Assembly: GCA_016206635.1 (NCBI GenBank)
Contig: JACQRF010000024.1
Coordinates: 1 to 5,164, forward strand
Direction of reading: 5' to 3'
Length of the DNA stretch: 5,164 nucleotides
From: Candidatus Omnitrophota bacterium
GTDB lineage: Bacteria > Omnitrophota > Gorgyraeia > 1-14-0-20-64-10 > JACQQZ01
Within the stretch, counting starts at the first letter, position 1; each line of letters begins with the position of its first letter. This document shows positions 1-5,164 of the stretch, piece after piece. The translations under genes were made by a program, and so were the position numbers. The notes under the pieces are model-generated. The model was given only the letters and a program-made list of their open reading frames with translations, made no database searches and had not been told where the DNA came from.

Positions 1-1067
1 CGGTCTCGCTGCACGGTCAGGCCGTGGAAGCCATCCGTCAGCGCGGCCAGCATGCCGGTGGCGGCAACCACCGCGCGGAACAGGTGCGCTTTATCCACCT
101 GCAAATCCCGGTTATACCCCGATGGCAGCGCCTTGCAGACCGTCAGGAACCCGGTCAGCGTGCCGATCAACGTGCCACATTCCGCCCGCGTCAGCTCGAG
201 GAAATCCGGGTTTTGCTTCTGCGGCATCATCGAGCTGCCGGTGCACAACCGCTCGTCCAGTGTCAGGAAGCCGACGTCCGAGTGGACCCACAGCAGCAGG
301 TCTTCCGCGATCCGCGAGAGATGAATGCCGAGCAGCACGAGGGCGGACATCACCTCGAGCGGCCCGTCGCGGTCGGTGACGGCATCCATCGAGTTGGCCG
401 AGACCCGGGCAAAGCCCAGCTGTTTGGCCACGAAGACGCGATCCACCGGAAAACTCGTGCCGGTCAGCGCCCCGCTGCCGAGCGGCAGCTCATCGAGCCG
501 GTCAGCCGCGGCCCGCAGCCGTTGCCGGTCCCGCTCGAGCGCCTCGCAATACGATAGCAGCCAATGGGCCCAGAGGACCGGCTGCGCGTGCTGCAGATGG
601 GTGTAGCCGGGCACAATGAGCGCGGCATGCTTGGCGGCGGTCTGCACGATGGCGCGTTGCAACTTGCGCACCGAGTCGGCCCCCTGCCGGGCCGCCCGCA
701 CGCCGTAGAGCCGCGTGTCGGTGATCACCTGGTCGTTGCGTGACCGGGCGGTGTGCAGATACTGCGCTGCCGGGCCGATGGCCCGCTCGAGCGCGGCATG
801 CAGCACGCTATGGATGTCTTCCGCCGATGGGTCAATGGCGATTTTGCCGGCCACCCAATCGCGCCGCACGGCCTCCAACCCTCTGACCAGTCGTGCCGCG
901 GCGGCCTTGGGAATGATGCGCCGCCGGCCCAGCATCTGGGCATGGGCCCGCGAGCCTTGAAGATCATCCAGCGCGAGGCGCTGGTCAACTGCGATCGACG
1001 ATGTGAACCGCTCAATCGTCGGCGAGGTCGCGCGGCGGTAACCGCCCCCCCATAATTTCTTGGTCAT
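1..1067 (-). CDS. argH: Argininosuccinate lyase, 3'-truncated by window edge
   Basis: Cytoplasmic lyase of the fumarase/aspartase superfamily that splits argininosuccinate into arginine and fumarate, the last step of arginine synthesis; the family is homotetrameric. The frame was read from the ATG at 1067 and stays open to the window edge, giving 355 codons of a usual 450-470, so about 100 C-terminal residues are missing. Seen motifs: KLWGGG near residues 4-9 (usual WGGRF), SAEDIHS 81-87, HTARSRNDQ 105-113, PGYTHLQHAQP 153-163 with the T156/H157 active-site pair, and the mobile signature loop GSSMMPQKQNP 277-287. By family knowledge S278 would be the catalytic serine; K284 and N286 of the superfamily signature are kept, while the usually basic residue 285 is Gln. 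GYNRDLQ at 318-324 is also typical. The start overlaps the argG stop (ATGA), so it is probably translationally coupled and last among the genes seen here. Identity is very secure; activity is likely but not proven. Confidence 0.97.
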   Translation of the reverse strand, partial: MTKKLWGGGYRRATSPTIERFTSSIAVDQRLALDDLQGSRAHAQMLGRRRIIPKAAAARLVRGLEAVRRDWVAGKIAIDPSAEDIHSVLHAALERAIGPAAQYLHTARSRNDQVITDTRLYGVRAARQGADSVRKLQRAIVQTAAKHAALIVPGYTHLQHAQPVLWAHWLLSYCEALERDRQRLRAAADRLDELPLGSGALTGTSFPVDRVFVAKQLGFARVSANSMDAVTDRDGPLEVMSALVLLGIHLSRIAEDLLLWVHSDVGFLTLDERLCTGSSMMPQKQNPDFLELTRAECGTLIGTLTGFLTVCKALPSGYNRDLQVDKAHLFRAVVAATGMLAALTDGFHGLTVQRD

Positions 1068-2251
1068 GGCCGTGCCCTTGTGGCTTTGTACGGGAGCCCC
1101 CAGATGGCGATGAACCCTTCCGCCATCTTCTGGTCGAAGGTATCCTCTCCACCGTAGGTCGCCAAGGTTCTGCGATACAGCGCGCGCGGAGATTTCCGGC
1201 CGACCGGCGTGGCGTGTCCACCCCAGAGCTTGACGCGGACCTCGCCAGTGACGACCGCCTGGGTCTGCCCAATGAAGCCGTCGAGCGCCGAGCGCAGCGG
1301 CGTGTACCACAGCCCATCGTAGATCAGCCGGGCGTACCGGGCCGCGACCAGCTCTTTAAATTCCAGCACCTCCCGGTGCAGCGTCAGCGACTCCAGCTCG
1401 CGGTGCGCGGCGTGCAGGATCGTCGCCGCCGGCGCCTCATACACCTCGCGCGATTTGATGCCGACCAGCCGGTCCTCCACCAGGTCGCTCCGGCCGACGC
1501 CGAAGCGGGACCCGAGCCGGTTGAGCTGTTGGATGATGGCCATCAGCGGCCGCTTCGTGCCGTTCAGCGCGACCGGCACCCCGCGCGCAAACCCGATCGT
1601 GACGTAGACGGCCGTCTTCGGCGAGTTCATCGGGGAGGTGGTCCAACGATAGGCCGCCTCCGGCGGCTCCGTCCACGGATCTTCGAGCGGCCCACACTCG
1701 ATCGCCACGCCCCAGAGGTTTTGATCCAGCGAATAGAGCCCCTGTGTCGTGACGGTGATCGGGAGTTTGCGCCGCTTGGCGTAGGCGATCTCCTCTTCCC
1801 GCGACTTCAGCTCCCACTCCCGCACCGGCGCGAGCACCTTGATGGACGGGGCCAGCGCGGCTAAGGTCACCTCGAAGCGGACCTGGTCATTCCCTTTCCC
1901 GGTGCATCCATGGGCGACATGCGTGGCCCCCTCGGCCTTCGCCACCTCCGCCAGATGCTTGGCGATCAACGGCCGGCTCAGCGCCGTCGCCAACAGATAT
2001 TTGCCCTCGTACACGGCGCCGGCCTTCAGCGACGGCGCGACGAAGTCCCGCACGAATTCCTGCCGGAGATCATGGACGATCGCCTTCACGGCGCCGCACG
2101 CCAGTGCCCGCCGGCGCGCCGCCTGCAGATCTTCCCCCTGCCCCACATCGGCGCAGAAGGCGATCACGTCGAAGCCGCGGTCCTTGAGCCATTGCAGACA
2201 GACCGTCGTGTCCAATCCGCCGGAATAGGCCAAGACTACCTTAGAGTTCAT
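1064..2251 (-). CDS. argG: Argininosuccinate synthase
   Basis: ATP-dependent cytoplasmic ligase that joins citrulline and aspartate to give argininosuccinate, AMP and pyrophosphate, the penultimate step of arginine synthesis. The 395-residue product has the normal family length (about 400). Seen: N-terminal PP-loop AYSGGLDTT at residues 8-16, the ADVGQGED segment 34-41, YEGKYLLATALSRP 81-94, the second family signature GCTGKGNDQVRFE 115-127, IECGPLEDPW 184-193, and VEDRLVGIKSREVYEAPA 258-275 from the synthetase/tetramerisation domain. The chosen ATG at 2251 gives the standard MxxKVVLAYSGG N terminus and has a GAGGAG ten bases upstream; an in-frame TTG at 2278 would add nine residues not seen in the family. 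The ATG overlaps the argF TGA by four bases, and the TGA stop (1064-1066) overlaps the argH ATG in the same way. No truncation or missing catalytic motif is visible. Confidence 0.98.
   Translation of the reverse strand: MNSKVVLAYSGGLDTTVCLQWLKDRGFDVIAFCADVGQGEDLQAARRRALACGAVKAIVHDLRQEFVRDFVAPSLKAGAVYEGKYLLATALSRPLIAKHLAEVAKAEGATHVAHGCTGKGNDQVRFEVTLAALAPSIKVLAPVREWELKSREEEIAYAKRRKLPITVTTQGLYSLDQNLWGVAIECGPLEDPWTEPPEAAYRWTTSPMNSPKTAVYVTIGFARGVPVALNGTKRPLMAIIQQLNRLGSRFGVGRSDLVEDRLVGIKSREVYEAPAATILHAAHRELESLTLHREVLEFKELVAARYARLIYDGLWYTPLRSALDGFIGQTQAVVTGEVRVKLWGGHATPVGRKSPRALYRRTLATYGGEDTFDQKMAEGFIAIWGLPYKATRARP
1075..1079 (-). promoter_or_regulatory. Weak ribosome binding site of argH
   Basis: AAGGG on the minus strand, seven bases before the argH ATG and inside the last codons of argG. 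The match is poorer than those of the other genes, so argH translation may depend more on ribosomes finishing argG at the ATGA overlap. That dependence is inference. Confidence 0.4.
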
Positions 2252-3177
2252 CGGGATTTCGCTCCTCGCAAGAGCCAAAGGAGAATCGCCTTCTGGACGT
2301 GCAGGCGATTCTCGGCCTGGTCGTACACCATCGAGTGGGGGCTGTCCATGACCTCGTCGGTGATCTCCTCGCCCCGGTGCGCCGGCAGGCAGTGCATGAC
2401 GATGTGTCGCTTGTCGGCCCGCGCGACCAATGCCCGGTTGAGTTGAAACGGCGCGAACGCCTTGAGCTGCGCAGGGGTCCTGGCCTGGCCCATGCTGACC
2501 CAGACGTCGGTGTACAGCACCGCCGCGCCGCTGGCCGCGGCGTTCGGATCGTGCGTCAGCGTCAGGGCGCCGCCGGCGCGCGCGGCCGCGCGGCGGGCCT
2601 CCTCGACGATCCCCGGCTGCGGCGGGAACGGCTTCGGCGTGGCCACCGTGAGATGCGCCCCCAGCAGCGCGCAGCCATGCATCAGCGAATGACAGACGTT
2701 GTTACCGTCGCCGAGGTACGCGATCTTCAGCGACTTGAGCGAGCCGAAATGCCCCAGGATCGTGTAGAGGTCGGCCAGCGCCTGGCACGGGTGATGGGTG
2801 TCGGACAGGCCGTTGATCACCGGGACGGTGGACCACCGGGCCAGCTCGACGACGTCCTGATGCGCGAAGGTGCGGGCGGCGATGCCGTTGACGTAGCGTG
2901 ACAGCACGCGGGCCAGGTCCTTGGCCGACTCGCGATGGCCTTGCTGGATGTCCTCCGGGCCGAGATAGGCGCACTGCCCGCCGAGCTGATACATCCCGAC
3001 CTCGAATGACAACCGGGTCCGGACGGACGGTTTCTGGAACATCAGGCCGAGCGTTTTGCCGGCCAGCGGCGCGCTGACCTTGACTTTCCGTTGCTTGAGC
3101 AAGGAGGTCAGCTCGAACAGCGCGTCGATTTCCGGCCTCGATACATCCGTCAGCGCCAGCACGTGGTGGATCGCCAT
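2248..3177 (-). CDS. argF: Ornithine carbamoyltransferase (anabolic)
   Basis: Transfers the carbamoyl group of carbamoyl phosphate to ornithine to make citrulline; a cytoplasmic, usually trimeric enzyme. The product is 309 residues, within the usual 300-335. Carbamoyl phosphate motifs: SVRTR 51-55 (usually STRTR), ART with R102, HPCQ 129-132, and ENRLH with R291. Ornithine motifs: DGNN 157-160 and DVWVSMG 224-230. HCLPAHRG at 262-269 carries the active-site Cys263. The SMG loop together with HCLPAHRG argues against the N-acetyl- or N-succinylornithine carbamoyltransferases. Placement between argD and argG, with no arcA or arcC seen, favours the biosynthetic rather than the catabolic role. The ATG at 3177 was chosen because it lies one base after the argD stop, has purine-rich GGAG upstream, and gives a family-like N terminus. 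An in-frame TTG at 3228 would add 17 arginine-rich residues that are simply argD sequence in another frame. Confidence 0.97.
   Translation of the reverse strand: MAIHHVLALTDVSRPEIDALFELTSLLKQRKVKVSAPLAGKTLGLMFQKPSVRTRLSFEVGMYQLGGQCAYLGPEDIQQGHRESAKDLARVLSRYVNGIAARTFAHQDVVELARWSTVPVINGLSDTHHPCQALADLYTILGHFGSLKSLKIAYLGDGNNVCHSLMHGCALLGAHLTVATPKPFPPQPGIVEEARRAAARAGGALTLTHDPNAAASGAAVLYTDVWVSMGQARTPAQLKAFAPFQLNRALVARADKRHIVMHCLPAHRGEEITDEVMDSPHSMVYDQAENRLHVQKAILLWLLRGAKSR
2262..2267 (-). promoter_or_regulatory. Ribosome binding site of argG
   Basis: GAGGAG on the minus strand, ten bases before the argG ATG at 2251 and within the 3' end of argF. It is the strongest Shine-Dalgarno match in the window and argues against the longer TTG start at 2278, which lies upstream of it. 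Confidence 0.6.
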
Positions 3178-3178
3178 G

Positions 3179-4357
3179 TTACCTCGTCTCCGTGAGCGCG
3201 GCATCCAGCATCGAAACCGCTTTCGCAAGATCCGCCGTCGTAACGGTCAGCGCCGGCATCAGCCGCAGCGTCTTTTCCTGGGTACAGTTGATCAGCAGGC
3301 CGCGGCGCCGGCACGCCTCCACGATCGGCGCGCCGGGCCGGCTGAGCTCCACGCCGAGCATCAGGCCCCGCCCGCGGATCTCGGTGATGATCGGGTGTTT
3401 CCGCCGCAACCCGTCGAGCTGCGCCCGGAGCTGCAGGCCCCGCTGCCGGACCTTGGCCAGCCGGGCCGGCGTGAGGGCGTTCACGACGGCCAGGGCCGCC
3501 GCGCAGACCAGCGGGCTGCCGCCGAACGTCGCCGCGTGCGTGCCCGGCGTCAGCGTGTCGGCGATCGGCCGCCGCGCCAGGAGCGCGCCCATCGGCAAGC
3601 CGCCGGCGATCGCCTTGGCCATCAGCAGGATATCCGGGACCACCCCATCCTGCTGGAAGGCGAACAGCGTCCCGGTGCGCCCGAAACCGGTCTGGATCTC
3701 GTCGAAGATCAGCAGCAATTTCTTGCGGTCGCACAGTTGTCGCAGCCCGCCGAGGAAAGCGGGCGTGGCCACGTGGATCCCGCCCTCGCCTTGGATCGGC
3801 TCGAGCATGATCGCCACCGTGTGCGGCGTGATCGCCTTGATCACCGCCTCCAGGTCATTGAACGGCGCCGCCTTGAAGCCGGCCGGCAGCGGTTGGAATC
3901 CCTGCTGGTACTTCGGCTGCCCCGTCGCGGCCAGCGCACCCAAGGTCCGCCCATGGAACGACTGGCGCATCGTGATGATTTCCCATCGCTGCGGGTGCCC
4001 CCACTTGCGCGCCAGCTTGATCGCCCCCTCGACCGCTTCCGCCCCGCTGTTGCCGAAAAAGACCTTGCCGTCGAAGGCCGCCTCCACGAGTGCGCGGGCC
4101 AGCCGCGCCTGCGGGACCGAATAGTAGCTGTTCGGCACGTGGATCAGCGTGCGGACTTGCTCCCGGACGGCGCGCGCGACGACCGGCGGGCAATGCCCCA
4201 GCGAGCTGACGCCCCATCCGGGGAAAAAGTCCAGGTATCGTGTGCCGTCCGCGTCCCACAGCCAGGAGCCGCGACCCCGGACGATCGTCACCCCCACGCG
4301 GGGGTAGGTCGGCATCACATACTGGTCGTAGAGCCCTTCCACCTCTAACGGGGTCAT
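3179..4357 (-). CDS. argD: Acetylornithine aminotransferase (PLP, class III)
   Basis: PLP-dependent class III aminotransferase converting N-acetylglutamate-5-semialdehyde plus glutamate to N-acetylornithine and 2-oxoglutarate. In many bacteria the same enzyme also serves as N-succinyldiaminopimelate aminotransferase for lysine, which cannot be judged here. The product is 392 residues, a normal length. Seen: YVMPTYPR N-terminal motif 13-20, NSGAEA phosphate-binding segment 103-108, FHGRT 134-138, EPIQGEGG 186-193, DEIQTGFGRTG 219-229 with Asp219 for the pyridine nitrogen, Lys248 in LLMAKAIAGGLP as the Schiff-base lysine, HAATFGG 274-280 and Arg365 in TLRLMP as the likely substrate carboxylate contact. 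GHCPP at 54-58 replaces the more common GHxHP. The ATG at 4357 overlaps the argB stop as ATGA and has GGAG eight bases upstream; an in-frame GTG at 4474 would add 39 unrelated residues inside argB. The TAA stop sits one base before argF. Confidence 0.96.
   Translation of the reverse strand: MTPLEVEGLYDQYVMPTYPRVGVTIVRGRGSWLWDADGTRYLDFFPGWGVSSLGHCPPVVARAVREQVRTLIHVPNSYYSVPQARLARALVEAAFDGKVFFGNSGAEAVEGAIKLARKWGHPQRWEIITMRQSFHGRTLGALAATGQPKYQQGFQPLPAGFKAAPFNDLEAVIKAITPHTVAIMLEPIQGEGGIHVATPAFLGGLRQLCDRKKLLLIFDEIQTGFGRTGTLFAFQQDGVVPDILLMAKAIAGGLPMGALLARRPIADTLTPGTHAATFGGSPLVCAAALAVVNALTPARLAKVRQRGLQLRAQLDGLRRKHPIITEIRGRGLMLGVELSRPGAPIVEACRRRGLLINCTQEKTLRLMPALTVTTADLAKAVSMLDAALTETR
3182..3191 (-). 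promoter_or_regulatory. Ribosome binding site of argF
   Basis: The minus strand carries GGAG (3188-3191, ten bases before the ATG) followed by GAGG (3182-3185, four bases before it, just upstream of the argD TAA). The first has the more workable spacing. Both lie in the final codons of argD and support the ATG at 3177. Confidence 0.5.
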
Positions 4358-5164
4358 TTGACGATCTCCGTGCCAATCCCTCGGTCGGTGAAGATCTCCA
4401 GCAACAGGCCATGGGGGATTTTCACATCGATCATGTGGGTTTTGCGGACCCCGTGCTTCAAGGCGTGCACGCACGCCTTCGCTTTGGGGATCATCCCCGC
4501 GACGATCACCCCCTGGGTTATGAGCGCGTCCACCTCGCGGGCGGTGACGTGCGGGATCAGTGAACTCGGCGTTTCTCCCAGACGATCGTCGGGGAGGGGC
4601 CCCTCCGGCCGCCGCAGGATTCCCCGCACGTCGGTCACCAGCACCAGTTTCTCCGCGTGCAGCGCCGCCGCCAGCTCCGCCGCCGCCAGATCGGCGTTCA
4701 CGTTGTACAGCTGTCCCTCCCGATCTTTGCCCAGCGGCCAGACCACCGGGATCGCCCCGCGCCGCGCGGCCGACAGCACCGGGGTCGGATGCACCTCGAC
4801 GATCTCGCCGACGAATCCCAGGTTTTGGCCGCGGATCGTCAGCCGTTTGGCGAGCAGCGGGGTCACCGCGGCGCGCGCGAGCCCGACCGCCCGCCCGCCG
4901 AGCGCGATCAACTCTTTGACCAACGCGCGGTTCAAGGCATGGAGCGCCTCCGTGACGATTTGGAGCGTGGCGGCATCGGTCACCCGCAGGCCATCCACGA
5001 ACTTCGCGTGCCGCCCGGCAGCGGCCATTCGCTGTGAGATGTCAGACCCGCCGCCGTGCACTAGCACCGGGCGGATCCCCGCGACGCTCAGAAACGCCAG
5101 GTCTTGCAAAATCCCCCGGCGCCGCGCCGGGTTGCCCAGCGCGCTGCCGCCGTACTTGATGACG
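4354..5164 (-). CDS. argB: N-acetylglutamate kinase, 5'-truncated by window edge
   Basis: Amino acid kinase family enzyme that phosphorylates N-acetylglutamate with ATP, the usual committed and arginine-feedback-regulated step. The frame is open from the window edge (first full codon ends at 5161) to the TGA at 4354-4356: 269 residues of a usual 290-300, so roughly 20-30 N-terminal residues and the start are outside. Seen, numbered from the edge: VIKYGG 1-6 with the phosphate-binding lysine, VHGGG 35-39, FVDGLRVTD 55-63 with the substrate-binding Arg60, YNVNAD 153-158, LVTDVRGIL 175-183, GMIPK 223-227 with the second catalytic lysine, and a FTDRGIGTEIVK end like other NAGKs. The segment after GLRVT (GLARAAVTP, about 94-102) lacks the GKDG loop common in the family, and the loop after the DVRGI segment looks several residues long. 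The arginine-sensing N-terminal helix, which would show feedback type, is off the window. A TTG at 5109 is internal and is not the start. Confidence 0.96.
   Translation of the reverse strand, partial: VIKYGGSALGNPARRRGILQDLAFLSVAGIRPVLVHGGGSDISQRMAAAGRHAKFVDGLRVTDAATLQIVTEALHALNRALVKELIALGGRAVGLARAAVTPLLAKRLTIRGQNLGFVGEIVEVHPTPVLSAARRGAIPVVWPLGKDREGQLYNVNADLAAAELAAALHAEKLVLVTDVRGILRRPEGPLPDDRLGETPSSLIPHVTAREVDALITQGVIVAGMIPKAKACVHALKHGVRKTHMIDVKIPHGLLLEIFTDRGIGTEIVK
4366..4369 (-). promoter_or_regulatory. Ribosome binding site of argD
   Basis: On the minus strand this is GGAG, eight bases before the argD ATG and inside the last codons of argB. It supports the ATG at 4357 over the upstream GTG at 4474. 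The spacing is normal, so argD could be initiated independently as well as by coupling through the ATGA overlap. Confidence 0.6.

Noticed and set aside
24..606. Plus-strand open frames opposite argH
   Set aside because: The minus-strand frame translates to ArgH with all signature motifs through this stretch, so these are shadows.
2252..2278. Longer argG start at TTG (2278)
   Set aside because: Adds nine residues absent from the family, and the GAGGAG site fits the ATG at 2251.
1214..2446. Plus-strand open frames opposite argG and the end of argF
   Set aside because: Arg-, Asp- and Pro-rich translations without motifs; the minus strand here is occupied by clear argG and argF.
3192..4124. 310-codon plus-strand open frame opposite argD
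   Set aside because: Low-complexity Ser/Arg/Pro composition, another antisense frame of argD, and no family motif.
3056..4348. 430-codon open frame on the plus strand opposite argD
   Set aside because: The translation is rich in Arg, Gln, Pro and Asp with no recognisable domain and lies almost wholly antisense to a well-conserved argD; long stop-free antisense frames are expected in GC-rich coding DNA.
4358..4474. Longer argD start at GTG (4474)
   Set aside because: The 39 added residues are argB sequence read in another frame and do not resemble the ArgD N terminus.
5115..5131. Perfect 7-base inverted repeat with a 3-base loop (CCCGGCG/CGCCGGG)
   Set aside because: It lies inside argB codons for a Pro-Ala-Arg-rich stretch and has no T tract; at this GC content such palindromes arise by chance, so I do not call a terminator or attenuator.
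1..5164. tRNA, rRNA, CRISPR, insertion sequences, riboswitches or an ARG-box operator
   Set aside because: The window is filled by five overlapping or abutting coding regions; I saw no repeats, RNA folds or free intergenic DNA that could hold them. Any operon promoter would lie upstream of 5164.

Overview
The window is a piece of a bacterial arginine biosynthesis operon. It is fully coding, and every gene lies on the minus strand. Read in the direction of transcription (from high to low coordinates) it holds argB (N-acetylglutamate kinase, 5' end cut by the window edge), argD (acetylornithine aminotransferase), argF (ornithine carbamoyltransferase), argG (argininosuccinate synthase) and argH (argininosuccinate lyase, 3' end cut by the window edge). 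argD, argF and argG are complete. I see no intergenic space beyond a single base, and no RNA gene, mobile element, CRISPR array, promoter or terminator.

Packing is extreme. argB/argD, argF/argG and argG/argH each overlap by four bases in an ATGA arrangement (start ATG overlapping stop TGA). argD and argF are separated by one base. This points to one polycistronic message with translational coupling. Shine-Dalgarno-like sequences lie inside the 3' end of each upstream gene: clear for argD, argF and argG, weaker for argH.

Together the enzymes cover the pathway from N-acetylglutamate to arginine in reaction order. ArgB phosphorylates N-acetylglutamate, ArgD makes N-acetylornithine, ArgF makes citrulline from ornithine and carbamoyl phosphate, ArgG adds aspartate, and ArgH releases arginine and fumarate. 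The reductase (ArgC), the deacetylation or transacetylation step (ArgJ or ArgE) and the first acetylation are not in the window. They may lie upstream of argB or elsewhere. The motifs of ArgF indicate a normal ornithine, not acetylornithine, carbamoyltransferase, so a separate ornithine-releasing enzyme is expected.

The DNA is GC-rich, with long non-genic open frames opposite the genes, as expected at high GC. The organism is a bacterium. The wording of ArgF and ArgH reminds me of environmental lineages such as Omnitrophota, Elusimicrobiota or Nitrospirota, but that is memory-based and weak; I cannot name a phylum with confidence. This is ordinary core metabolism. I found no sign of an undescribed system, and the findings listed are small sequence oddities and points of operon architecture.
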